This document shows positions 8,388 to 17,005 of a stretch of 64,000 nucleotides of DNA, piece by piece. The notes beneath the pieces were generated by a model that was given only the letters and a program-made list of their open reading frames with translations, made no database searches and had not been told where the DNA came from. The translations under genes and the position numbers were made by a program. The DNA is from Bog-473 sp963701955 (GTDB lineage: Bacteria; Actinomycetota; Acidimicrobiia; Acidimicrobiales; RAAP-2): contig OY969694.1 of NCBI GenBank assembly GCA_963701955.1, positions 1,178,001-1,242,000 on the forward strand, read 5' to 3'. The first letter of the stretch is position 1. Each line of letters opens with the position of its first letter.

Positions 8388-9290
8388 ATGCCTGAACTGA
8401 GGTTCGACGGCAAGAGTGTCATCGTGACGGGTGGGGGACGAGGATTCGGGCGCCAGCACGCGCTGTTGCTGGCCTCCCGCGGAGCCAGGGTCGTGGTGGC
8501 CGACTTCGGTGTGAACATGGATGGCACCGGGTCATCCCCCGAACCGGCGGAGCAGGTTGCGAACGAGATCGAGGCGGCAGGTGGTGAGGCCGTCGCCTGT
8601 TTCGCCAATGTCGCGGAGGAGGCAGGTGCCGCCGAGATCGTGCAAACGGCGGTGAAGGCATTCGGGGGGGTCGACATCTTGGTCAACAACGCCGGGATCT
8701 GGGAGGGAAACTGGATCGACCAGCTGAGCAACGAGCAGTTCCGCCGGATGCTCAACTACCACTACTTGGGAACGGTCTACGTCACCACAGCGGCATGGCC
8801 GCTTCTGAAGTCGGCACCAAAGGCGGCCATTGTGAATACCACTTCCGAGGCCGTGATCGGGCACATTCCCAAGAACCCCGACTACGCGGGCGCAAAGGGT
8901 GCTGTGCTCTCCTTCACAAAGTCGCTCGCACTGAACGGGCGGCTGTTCGACATCAGGGTCAACGCCATCGCGCCGCGTGGAGCAACCCGGATGTCGAGTC
9001 CACAGGTGCTGGCCCACACCTTTGACCGCAAGGAAGAGGACTACAACCTCGACGAGAGTCTGCGACCCGAAAATGCTTCGCCCGCGGTCGCCTTCCTGGC
9101 GCACGAGTCATGCCCGCTCAACGGCGAAGTCATTGTCTGTGGTGGCCTGGTTGCCATGCGCCTCGCGATCATCGAGACCAAGGGCGTGACGTTTTCCCAG
9201 AAGATCACCCCCGAGGATCTGGCCGACAACCTCGACTCGCTCATGGATCCCACAGATGCTCAGGTCATGGGTGTCGACGTGTGGGGTTGA
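8388..9290 (+). CDS. SDR similar to the (3R)-hydroxyacyl-CoA dehydrogenase unit of MFE-2
   Basis: A 300-residue SDR with GGGRGFG as cofactor motif, NNAG at the end of strand 4 and catalytic YAGAK. The long insertion after strand 2, with a Gly/Ser-rich loop (DGTGSSPEPAEQVANEI), resembles the dehydrogenase half of peroxisomal multifunctional enzyme 2 (17-beta-HSD type 4), which oxidises hydroxyacyl-CoAs. This suggests a beta-oxidation step, although the classical enzyme is longer. ATG 8388 follows GGGGGG. A close paralogue lies at 58611-59519. Both end with a distinctive tail: a VCGGL block, then a PEDLA(D/E)N...LMDPTDA segment. Confidence 0.88.
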   Translation: MPELRFDGKSVIVTGGGRGFGRQHALLLASRGARVVVADFGVNMDGTGSSPEPAEQVANEIEAAGGEAVACFANVAEEAGAAEIVQTAVKAFGGVDILVNNAGIWEGNWIDQLSNEQFRRMLNYHYLGTVYVTTAAWPLLKSAPKAAIVNTTSEAVIGHIPKNPDYAGAKGAVLSFTKSLALNGRLFDIRVNAIAPRGATRMSSPQVLAHTFDRKEEDYNLDESLRPENASPAVAFLAHESCPLNGEVIVCGGLVAMRLAIIETKGVTFSQKITPEDLADNLDSLMDPTDAQVMGVDVWG

Positions 9291-9296
9291 CGATCA

Positions 9297-9794
9297 TCAT
9301 GCCTCCGGTAACTGGCTCCGTCCTGACGAGTCTGGCGGCGACTTGTGCTGGCTCACGTCTCCGACGAGGAATCCGGTGATCAAACGATCGGTGAACCGCC
9401 ACTCACCGTCCACCCGTTCGAACGTGTCGACGTAGCGACCAGCGGCCACCGGCTGGAGAGGCAACGAATCCGTCTGCTGCATGACGGTCACATAGCAGCG
9501 CGACGTCGCCGTGGACGCATCGATGTCGATGATCACGTTCGTGTTCACGTGCTTCGTCCGTGGGGTACCGTCGGGAAACAACTTCGTGCGCGCCATATAC
9601 GCACCCACCTCCGCCGGACCCCGATACGTTTCAGGTTGAGCCAGGCCTCGCTGATCCACCCGGTAGGTCGCCTTCTCGAACATCGCAGCCGCCTCACCGA
9701 AGCGACCCGCATCGACCCGCTCGGCATAGGTCATGAGGAGTCCGTGGATGGCGTGCCAATCCTCGAACGTGGCCGGGGGGTCGGGCGGATTCAC
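9297..9794 (-). CDS. NTF2-like (SnoaL-type) protein
   Basis: This 165-residue protein has the alpha+beta barrel pattern of the NTF2/SnoaL superfamily: an N-terminal helix (WHAIHGLLMTYAERVDAGRF), AAMF, strands with TKHVNTNVIIDID and SRCYVTVMQQ, and RYVDTFERVDGEWRFTDRLI near the end. Members act as dehydratases, isomerases, epoxide hydrolases or ring-hydroxylating oxygenase partners. The Asp of AERVDAGRF is in the usual active-site position. The only usable start is GTG 9794 and it has no clear ribosome-binding site. It lies 63 bases downstream of the frameshifted SDR and may depend on it. Confidence 0.8.
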   Translation of the reverse strand: MNPPDPPATFEDWHAIHGLLMTYAERVDAGRFGEAAAMFEKATYRVDQRGLAQPETYRGPAEVGAYMARTKLFPDGTPRTKHVNTNVIIDIDASTATSRCYVTVMQQTDSLPLQPVAAGRYVDTFERVDGEWRFTDRLITGFLVGDVSQHKSPPDSSGRSQLPEA

Positions 9795-9857
9795 AGTGAC
9801 GGCGGCCCGGTGGGTGGATCGCCCGACGTCATCGCCTCGTCCAACGCGGCACGGTCC

Positions 9858-10698
9858 TCATTGCCGGCGGTAACGCGCAACGATCTCCTGGAAGCCCCCG
9901 GCCGGCTGCGGATTGCCGGTGAGCATTCCGCCGTCCACGCACATGATCTGTCCGGTCATGTAGGTGGAGCGATCGCTGGCGAAGAAGATCGCGGCTTCCG
10001 CGATGTCGTCCGTGGTTCCTTGGCGCTGAATGGGTTGACGGGAGATGAGAAACGCACGCACTTCGTCCATCATCTTTGCCTTCGTCTCCTCCGACAACCC
10101 ACTCCCGATCATGTTGCCCAGAATGGGTGATTCGATGTTTGCCGGCGCGATGCAGTTGACGCGGATGCCGAACTCACCGAGGTCGATCGCTGCAGACTGA
10201 CTGAGCATGTTCACACTTGTCTTGGACAGGGCGTACGTCCACGGTCCGCGGCTGGCCTGCATCCCACCGATCGACGTCGTGTTGATGATCGATCCGCCGC
10301 CATGCTCCTTCATGTGCCGGGCCGCTGCCTGCGTTCCGTACGCCACACCCAGCACGTTGATCGCCATGACGCGCTCGAAAGTCGCTGAAGTCTTCATCAA
10401 GGAGGTGGTCGTTCCGATTGCCGGAAATACCGGCGTTGTTGAACATACAGTGCAAGCCGCCGAATCGCTCGACGGCAAAGGCAACCACTTCCGTGACTGA
10501 TCCCGCATTGGCGACGTCGGTCTCCTTGAATGCAGCGTGAGCTCCGAGAGCGGCCGCCACCTTCTCACCGGCCTCAGCATTCACATCTGCGATGACGACC
10601 TTGGCGCCGGCGTCGACAAACCGCTCGACGCAACCCCTCCCAATGCCCGATGCACCGCCGGTCACGATTGCAACCTTGTCCGTCAGTTCGCCGCTCAT
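9858..10698 (-). pseudogene. Short-chain dehydrogenase with one frameshift
   Basis: The first part (from ATG 10698) reads as a normal SDR with GGASGIG, NNAG and continues to LLDEDFSDF. There the frame ends in foreign residues, and the rest of the protein continues in the next frame from FERVMAINVLG through YALSK (the catalytic YxxxK), PANIESPI and GQIMCVDGGM. Deleting one T from the TTT at 10380-10378 (minus strand) restores DFERVMAIN and a 279-residue protein. Apart from this base everything is conserved, so it is either a very recent pseudogene or a read/assembly error. It starts a leftward pair with the NTF2-like gene. Confidence 0.85.
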
Positions 10699-10789
10699 GA
10701 GACCCCTTTGCCAATCCTGCCTGGCGCTTTGTACCGGATGCCATCCCCACGCGTCAAGCTGTCATTACCCCGAGACATTCGTATCATGG

Positions 10790-11698
10790 TCAGTCCAGGA
10801 GCTCCCGCAACGTGTCGAGGGTGCGCTGACGCGAGGCCTGTGGGTCGTCACCGGCCGCGATGATGCCTGCCCAGATGTCACTCGCCCCGGCATCGAGCAA
10901 GGCTTGAAGTTGGGCCTTCACCGATCGGGCGTTTCCAGTGATGGCAACGTCCGTGGACCGTTCATAGCCTCCGAGCGACAGGATCCGCTGGTAGTTCGGA
11001 AGCGGGTCGAGGATGGCCGCCCGGTCAGCCAGCGCGGCGCGCACCTCGCCGACGTCGTCATGGACGGCGACGGGTAGCCCGACGACGACTCGGGGTTCAG
11101 GCCGACCGGCCGCTTGCGCAGCCGCCCGGATCCTGGGCACGACGTGGGATTCGAGTGCTTTGGCGCCGGCGAGAAAGGTGATCGTTCCGTCGGCAAGCTC
11201 ACCGGCAACCCGTAGCAGTCGTGGGGACATTGCGGAAATGAGCAAGGGGACCCGATGGACTTGTGGAACCGCCACCTCGCCGTGGGTTGTCCAGTCCTCT
11301 CCCTCGAAATCGACCTTCTCCCCCCGTAGGAGCTGCACCATGATTCGTGCGTACTCCTCCGTGTTTCGGCCGGGGTGCTCGTACGACAAACCGTAGAAAC
11401 CCTCTATCAGGGCCCTGTGTGAGGGGCCGATCCCGAGGGTGAAGCTCCGGCCCATGGCGTTTGCGACCGAAGCGGCCCGGTTCGCCTGGAGGAGCGGATG
11501 GCACGGGTAGGTCTGGAGCACCGAGGTGCCCAGCTCCAGCGTCAAGGTCTCGCGGCCAACGACGGCCATCCCCGCCAGCGGATCACCCAGAATCGCATTG
11601 CCGAACCACAACGACGTGAAGCCATCAGCCTCCATGGAACATGCCTGGGCGATGACCTCGTTGAGGTCGGTGCTCGTCGCGGCCAATCCGATCCGCAT
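10790..11698 (-). CDS. LLM-class F420-dependent oxidoreductase
   Basis: A TIM-barrel oxidoreductase of 302 residues in the luciferase-like group that uses coenzyme F420 or flavin. The opening MRIGLAATSTDLNEVIAQA, the strand-3 ETLTLELGTSVLQTYPCHPLL and the GIGPSHR loop are typical; closest in style are the MSMEG_4879-type F420 enzymes of mycobacteria. ATG 11698 follows AGGGGAGGAG, which decides the start over a candidate at 11749. It lies upstream of the frameshifted SDR, 91 bases away on the same strand. The reaction is probably hydride transfer to an alcohol, ketone or enone; the substrate is unknown. Confidence 0.88.
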   Translation of the reverse strand: MRIGLAATSTDLNEVIAQACSMEADGFTSLWFGNAILGDPLAGMAVVGRETLTLELGTSVLQTYPCHPLLQANRAASVANAMGRSFTLGIGPSHRALIEGFYGLSYEHPGRNTEEYARIMVQLLRGEKVDFEGEDWTTHGEVAVPQVHRVPLLISAMSPRLLRVAGELADGTITFLAGAKALESHVVPRIRAAAQAAGRPEPRVVVGLPVAVHDDVGEVRAALADRAAILDPLPNYQRILSLGGYERSTDVAITGNARSVKAQLQALLDAGASDIWAGIIAAGDDPQASRQRTLDTLRELLD

Positions 11699-12010
11699 CA
11701 CTCCTCCCCTCTCACCGGACGAAACGACGCTCGGAATCACCCATCTCACCCGAGGGAGGACGTCCGGACGCTCGAGCGGAATGTTCTCCGAACCCCCTCC
11801 TCTCCGCGGATCGCGACAGGGTGCCCCGTCCGGGAAAGGTGGACGCCACGCTACGGGGTTGGACGATCAACGGCAAGGAGTCGGACCCGGCGCCAAGAGT
11901 CACAGGGAGAGGCGGTCACCGTTCGAGCGAGATAGCGTGGCCGATCGCCAGAGCGGTCGCCGGGCACGGCGAAATGGTTCTGGTGGTTTTCGGGCCTGAG
12001 GGAGGGTGCC
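11699..12010. other. Divergent intergenic region, 312 bases
   Basis: Separates the leftward LLM gene from the rightward SDR gene. It contains the ribosome-binding sites of both and a 10-base perfect palindrome CGTCCGGACG at 11761-11770, but no coding pattern. No promoter resembling TTGACA-N17-TATAAT was found. Confidence 0.5.
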
Positions 12011-12868
12011 ATGTCAGGTTTGGAGGGCCTTGGGTACAAGGACTCGACGGCGGTCCTCGTCGGCTGCTCGACTGGTATCGGCGCAGCAACGGCGCAGCTC
12101 CTGGTCGAACTCGGTGCGCGCCTTCACACGTTGAGCAGGAACGAGCCTCCCGTATCGGGTGAGAGCTTTCACCCCGTCGACCTCACCGATCCCGACACGA
12201 TCTCGGCCGCGGTCACCGGACTCGCAGCCATCGGACCGATCGATCACGTCTTCGTCTGTGCCGGCGTCCCCAAGACCCGGCCACCGCGGGAGATCATGCA
12301 GGTCAACTACCTCGGCGTGCGCCAACTCATCGACTCGCTGGTGCCCTCCATCGTGACGGGAGGGGCCATCGGCCTGGTGTCGTCGAACACGGCTCTCGGA
12401 TGGGAGGCCCGCCTCCCGTTGCTGCTCGAGTTGATCGCCATCGCCGATCCGCGCCAAGCGGCGCGTTGGTGCGACGAGCACCCCGACGAGCTCGGTGAAG
12501 CCTTCGCGACCTATGTGCTGTCGAAGCAGGCCATGATTGCATGGGCCAGTCACTGGGCACCGACGCTGGCCCGCGAGCACGGCATCCGGATCAATTGCAT
12601 GTTGCCCGGACCAACCGCCACCCCGATGGTCGACGAGATCGCAGCGGAGATGGGTTACGCGGTCTTCGACGCCTACCCCCATCCGGTGCTGGGACGTATT
12701 CCCACTGCCGAGGAGCAGGCGTGGCCGCTGCTGTTGCTCAACAGCCGCCTCAATGCGGTGATGGCAGGTGCCGTCCTGTTCACCGATGAAGGAGTGTCAA
12801 GCGGACTACTGACGGGGTCGATCGATCTGTCGGCGCTGATGCCCGCCGCCGCAGAGAACGCGCTCTGA
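12011..12868 (+). CDS. SDR, 3-alpha-hydroxysteroid dehydrogenase-like
   Basis: A 285-residue SDR with cofactor motif GCSTGIG, a short strand-4 VFVCAG instead of NNAG, Ser in LVSSNTALG and catalytic YVLSK. About 45 residues separate Ser and Tyr, so it shares the long insertion of 3-alpha-HSD/carbonyl reductases and of the SDR at 3445-4257. The downstream block NCMLPGPTATPMVDEI is regular. ATG 12011 follows GAGGGAGGG. It is transcribed alone and faces the FAD oxidase gene. An alcohol/ketone step on a ring substrate is an inference. Confidence 0.88.
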   Translation: MSGLEGLGYKDSTAVLVGCSTGIGAATAQLLVELGARLHTLSRNEPPVSGESFHPVDLTDPDTISAAVTGLAAIGPIDHVFVCAGVPKTRPPREIMQVNYLGVRQLIDSLVPSIVTGGAIGLVSSNTALGWEARLPLLLELIAIADPRQAARWCDEHPDELGEAFATYVLSKQAMIAWASHWAPTLAREHGIRINCMLPGPTATPMVDEIAAEMGYAVFDAYPHPVLGRIPTAEEQAWPLLLLNSRLNAVMAGAVLFTDEGVSSGLLTGSIDLSALMPAAAENAL

Positions 12869-12904
12869 GTCGGGCTTGGGCTTTCGCACCATGAGCGAGG
12901 CGAG

Positions 12905-14290
12905 CTACAACATCACGCCCGGATTGAGGATCCCATTCGGGTCGAACGCCACCTTGATCCGTTCGGTGACCGCCAGGACGTCGTCACCGAGTTGATCCCG
13001 GAGCCATGGCCTCTTCATCCGGCCGACCCCGTGTTCGCCGGTGATGGTCCCGTTCAGTGCAATGGCCAGATCCATGATCTCTCCGAAGGCGCACTGGGCC
13101 GCACCTTCTTGGATTCCGTCCGATGGATCGAAGACGAGCAGGGGGTGCGTGTTTCCGTCCCCCGCGTGAGCGATAAGCGCTATTTCGACCTCGCGCCGTG
13201 CGGCAATCTGTTCGATGCCGCTGACAAGCTCGGGCAACCTCGGCAGCGGCACACCAACGTCCTCGAGGAGAAGGCGACCTCGACGTTCGACGGCCGGGAT
13301 GACGGCCCGCCGAGCTCCGACGAACTGATCCCCCATTTCGGGGTCACTCGTCTGAAACACCTCGGTCGCGCCGTTCGCCTCGAACGCGGTCACGATTGTT
13401 GACAGTTCTCGGCTCGCGGCATGGTCTTCGGCATCAGTCTGTGCGATCAACATCGCGGCAGCGTTGCGATCAAGTCCCATTCGCAACCAATCCTCGACCG
13501 CGTTAATGGAGCATCGGTCCATGTACTCGAGCATCGCCGGACGGATCCCACTCGTCACCGCGAGGACGGCCTCTGTCGCACACCGGGTCGTCGGGAACAG
13601 CGCCACAGCTGTCGAAGCAGGGGGTTGGGCCGGAAGGAGGCGCAGCGTGGCCTCCGTGACCACACCGAGGACCCCCTCGCTTCCCACCATCAGCTTGGTC
13701 AATGAGAGACCGGCGGAGTCCTTCAGGCGAGGGCCACCCAGCCGCAGCGTCGTTCCATCGGCGAGTACCACCTCCAGGCCGAGGACGTAATCCGACGTCA
13801 CGCCGTACTTGACGCAACACAGACCACCTGCGTTCGTCGCGATGTTCCCACCGATGGAGCAGATCTCGAAGGAGGAGGGGTCGGGCGGATACCACAGCCC
13901 AAGCGCGGACGCGGCCTGTTTCAATTCCGCGTTGAGCAACCCTGGTTGGACGACCGCCGTCCGCGTGGCTGGATCGATGCACACGGAACGCATCCGCTCG
14001 GTCGACAGCACGATCCCACCGGTCACTGCCAAGCTTCCACCGGACAACCCGGTGCCGGCACCCCGGGTGACCACGGGCACCCGATGGCTGTTGGCCCAGC
14101 GCAGGGCGACCTGCACGTGCTCCTTACGCTCCGCCCGTACAACAGCGGTGGGCATTCCGACTGCGCCCACCTCGCTCCCCGACCGATCGAATCGGTACTT
14201 CTCCATGCGAGCGGGATCGGTCAGCACGACGTCCATCGGAAGCTGGCCCGCCAATTCATCCAGCTGGTTGTTCACCCTCGGAACGCTCAC
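12905..14290 (-). CDS. FAD-linked oxidase, GlcD/D-lactate dehydrogenase-like
   Basis: About 461 residues. The N-terminal half is a PCMH-type FAD-binding domain: PVVTRGAGTGLSGGSL and the GGNIATNAGGL loop. The C-terminal half is the FAD-oxidase C domain, with the HAGDGNTHPLLVFD motif and a final GEHGVGRMKRPWL that binds the 2-hydroxy acid. Enzymes of this group oxidise D-2-hydroxy acids (glycolate, D-lactate, D-2-hydroxyglutarate) and pass electrons to quinone or an ETF. GTG 14290 is the likeliest start, just after GGGGGTG; an extended frame up to 14392 is Arg/Gly-rich and not conserved. It follows the dead P450 gene on the same strand. Confidence 0.9.
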   Translation of the reverse strand: MSVPRVNNQLDELAGQLPMDVVLTDPARMEKYRFDRSGSEVGAVGMPTAVVRAERKEHVQVALRWANSHRVPVVTRGAGTGLSGGSLAVTGGIVLSTERMRSVCIDPATRTAVVQPGLLNAELKQAASALGLWYPPDPSSFEICSIGGNIATNAGGLCCVKYGVTSDYVLGLEVVLADGTTLRLGGPRLKDSAGLSLTKLMVGSEGVLGVVTEATLRLLPAQPPASTAVALFPTTRCATEAVLAVTSGIRPAMLEYMDRCSINAVEDWLRMGLDRNAAAMLIAQTDAEDHAASRELSTIVTAFEANGATEVFQTSDPEMGDQFVGARRAVIPAVERRGRLLLEDVGVPLPRLPELVSGIEQIAARREVEIALIAHAGDGNTHPLLVFDPSDGIQEGAAQCAFGEIMDLAIALNGTITGEHGVGRMKRPWLRDQLGDDVLAVTERIKVAFDPNGILNPGVML

Positions 14291-14336
14291 CGCACCCCCG
14301 GAGGGCCTGGCGTGACGTTGCCCTCCGCCTCTTCGA

Positions 14337-14780
14337 TCATTCCCTAGTGCGGACAACCACCGGCAGGAGCTCGTAGCCCCTGGTCGGCCCATGGATCATC
14401 CGTGCATTTGCGTCGTCGACCTCCCAAAGACCGATCCCCTGCATCACTTCTTCAAGGACGATTCGCCCTTCGAGGCTCACCAGGTTTGCACCCAGGCAGA
14501 AATGGGGACCGCGCCCAAAGGTGATATGCCGTTCTTCCTTCTCTATCTTGCGGTGGATGTCGAATGGCCCCTGGAACTCCACGTCCTGTGCGACGTAGCG
14601 TCCGAACGAGTACGACAGTGGCTCATACCGCAAGACCTCGTCGATCGCGTCGGGGATCAGCGACAGGTCTTGCGCGATCTCCTCATGCTGATCCGGGCAG
14701 TCGCTGAGAATCTTTCCATTCCAGCCGATCAAGAGGCCCGTCCACGGGTCCGAGTAGACGTTCGTGATCGTCGTCGTCAT
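14337..14780 (-). pseudogene. Cytochrome P450 remnant with two internal deletions, still in frame
   Basis: Only 147 residues remain of about 400. After MTTTITNVYSDPW the text jumps to TGLLIGWNGKILSD, which corresponds to the segment just after the I-helix (compare NRLIGWTAKVLAE in the P450 at 15715). The helices A-I, including the oxygen-activating motif, are therefore gone. A second gap between DVEFQGP and FDIHRK removes some 25 residues of the meander region. The ExxR (DEVLR) and haem loop (FGRGPHFCLGA) are intact, and a strong AGGAGG precedes ATG 14780. It cannot fold as a P450. Both deletions keep the frame, which is unusual for simple decay. Confidence 0.88.
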
Positions 14781-14951
14781 GACAACTCCTCCTGGCGCGA
14801 CGCATCTCGTGGTTCGCAGGAGCCGTCGCGGCAGATGCGGCGGTGCAAGCCAGGATATCGCCGCGTACCCCCCTTCGCACACTACCCCGCTCGCTCTGGT
14901 CTCTCCACGAGCAGGGTCGATCTGCCGCGCACCATCTGATCGTCCGGACGG

Positions 14952-15689
14952 TCAGCGCATCCCCCCATTGACGCCGACGATCTGACCGGTCACGTAGGAG
15001 CACTCGTCGGAGGTCAAGAACGCGCACGTGGCCGCTATCTCCTCTGCCGTGCCGACACGACCGGCCGGGATCATGGCGCCGATCCGTTCGAGGTCGAAAT
15101 GGCCGGTGTCCTCGCTCATCTGCAACATCGGCGTCGCAATCGTGCCGGGCGAGATCGAGTTGACCATGACGCCATGTCGCGCCAACTCGAAACTGAGCGA
15201 CTTGGTCAGGGCGATCACGCCGCCCTTGGACGCGGCGTAGTCAGCCATGGCATCCGCTCCGGCCTGGCCCGCGAACGACGACACCGTGACGATCCGGCCC
15301 CACTTCGCACTCACCATGTCGGACACCGCAGCGTGAATGCAGTTGAACGTCCCGGTCAGATTCACACCGATCATCCGGTCCCAGAGGTCGGCGGTGATGT
15401 CGGCGAAGTTCCGGTGTGCCGCGATCCCGGCCGCCGTGACCACGATGCCGATCGGTCCCAGCGCCTCACGGGCACCCGCCACCGCCAGGTCGACCGAGGC
15501 CCGATCGGCCACGTCGACCTGGGCGCCCACGGCCTCGCCCCCCTGGTCCCGCAGTTCGCGTGCCGCCGATTCCACTGCGCCTCCGTTGATGTCGAGCAGG
15601 GCGATTCGATCACCACGTTCAGCGAGCCGATGGGCGATCGCCAGACCCATGCCCGACGCCGCCCCCGTCACAAGCGCAGTTCTGGTCAT
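14952..15689 (-). CDS. Short-chain dehydrogenase/reductase
   Basis: A 245-residue classical SDR similar in layout to 3-oxoacyl-ACP reductases (FabG): GAASGMG cofactor loop, Asp (ALLDIN) at the end of strand 2 suggesting NAD preference, Ser in VTVSSFAGQ, YAASK, and SPGTIATPM. ATG 15689 follows AAAGGGGAGG; the open frame upstream is a shadow of the neighbouring P450. It lies 25 bases downstream of that P450 gene, so the hydroxylated product of the P450 is the likeliest substrate, oxidised to a ketone. Confidence 0.92.
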   Translation of the reverse strand: MTRTALVTGAASGMGLAIAHRLAERGDRIALLDINGGAVESAARELRDQGGEAVGAQVDVADRASVDLAVAGAREALGPIGIVVTAAGIAAHRNFADITADLWDRMIGVNLTGTFNCIHAAVSDMVSAKWGRIVTVSSFAGQAGADAMADYAASKGGVIALTKSLSFELARHGVMVNSISPGTIATPMLQMSEDTGHFDLERIGAMIPAGRVGTAEEIAATCAFLTSDECSYVTGQIVGVNGGMR

Positions 15690-15714
15690 CAGACCTCCCC
15701 TTTGTCTGCGAGCA

Positions 15715-16914
15715 CTAGCCGATGACGATGGGCAGGGCCTCGTAACCCCGGACCCCCGGGGAGGTGCCGAGCCGGCAGTTGTCGTAGTCGACGTCCCAAT
15801 CGCTGAACCGCTTGAGCATCTCGTCGAGCACGACGCGCCCCTCGAGCCGGGCCAGGGCCGCACCGAGGCAGAAGTGGGCACCGTTGCCGAAGGTGAGGTG
15901 GGTCCCTGCCTTGCGGTGGATGTCGAAGCGATCGCCCTCGGGGAAGACTCGATCATCGCGGTTGGCCGATCCGACAAGACAGAGGAGCGCGCTCCCCTGC
16001 GCCACGTTCTGCCCGTGCAGCTCGACGTCCCGATCGACGTAGCGTGCGATCTGGGTGGACGACGGCTCGAAGCGGAGGGTCTCTTCGATCACGTTCGCAA
16101 CCAGCGAGCGGTCTTCGACCACCTCGCGCCTGGCTTGGGGGTGCTCTGCGAGCACCTTGGCCGTCCAACCGATGAGACGGTTGGTCGTGTGGTTCCCCGC
16201 TCCCGCGATCACCATCAGGTAGATGAGCGCCTCGTCGCGCGTCAAGGTCCGCACGGTCCCGGTCTCATCCTCGAACTCGGTGGTGATGAGTCTGGTGATG
16301 AGGTCGTCGCCGGGGTTCTTGACTCGCGAATCGATGAAATGGGCATAGAACCCCGGGTCCGAAAAGCCGTCCTCGTAGGTCTGGGGTTTCCCAGGGTCCG
16401 AGCGCATGGACTCCTCGACGTGGTCCCGGACCGCGACCTGCTCGTCTTCGGAGATCCCGAGGAGCATCCCAAAGACGCGCATCGGCACCTGCTGGCCCAG
16501 CTCGGCGACGACGTCGAAGCCCTCGGATCCCACGAGCGGGTCGAGCTGGCGGGCACAAAAGGTGCGCACTTGGGGCTCGATCGCCGCCATGGCCCTGGGC
16601 GTGAAAACCCGCGAGAGCATCTGGCGGTGGGCCGTGTGCAGCGGGGGCTCGTCATGGATGAGCGTTCCAGCCGGCATCTCGATGTCGGCCTTGATCATTT
16701 CGAGGATGACGCCCTTGCGGCTGGTAAACGTGGTGCGGTCGAGAAGACATGCCTTGACGTCCTCGTAGCGGCTCACCGCGTAGAAGCCGTAGCGCTCGTT
16801 GGCGTAGAGCGGGGCCTCGTCGCGCATCCGCTTGAAGATCGGATAGGGGTCCTCAAGGATCTCCCGGTCATAAGGGTCGTAGTACAGATCCTTGGTTATC
16901 GTCGCAGTCGACAC
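15715..16914 (-). CDS. Cytochrome P450 with His in place of the I-helix acid
   Basis: A 399-residue P450 paralogous to 1306-2514. ExxR is EETLR and the haem loop is FGNGAHFCLGA. In the I-helix the usual AGx(D/E)TT reads AGNHTT, so the acidic residue of the proton-delivery pair is histidine while the threonine is kept. That suggests altered oxygen activation or peroxide use, though activity cannot be judged by eye. GTG 16914 lies just after GGAGGC. It heads a leftward unit with the SDR at 14952 and perhaps the dead P450. The N-terminal YYDPYD...DPYPIF motif is shared with the other two P450s. Confidence 0.93.
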   Translation of the reverse strand: MSTATITKDLYYDPYDREILEDPYPIFKRMRDEAPLYANERYGFYAVSRYEDVKACLLDRTTFTSRKGVILEMIKADIEMPAGTLIHDEPPLHTAHRQMLSRVFTPRAMAAIEPQVRTFCARQLDPLVGSEGFDVVAELGQQVPMRVFGMLLGISEDEQVAVRDHVEESMRSDPGKPQTYEDGFSDPGFYAHFIDSRVKNPGDDLITRLITTEFEDETGTVRTLTRDEALIYLMVIAGAGNHTTNRLIGWTAKVLAEHPQARREVVEDRSLVANVIEETLRFEPSSTQIARYVDRDVELHGQNVAQGSALLCLVGSANRDDRVFPEGDRFDIHRKAGTHLTFGNGAHFCLGAALARLEGRVVLDEMLKRFSDWDVDYDNCRLGTSPGVRGYEALPIVIG

Positions 16915-17005
16915 GTCGCCTCCGTTGCGCTGGCACCAGCGGTGCGCGGGGGCTCCACCCCGCCGCGCCGCCAAGTGTAGGCCTAAGCCGACGTGTCGAA
17001 AGGCG

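Noticed and set aside
15337..16980. A 547-residue open frame on the plus strand
   Set aside because: Antisense to a certain P450 and SDR; composition typical of a shadow.
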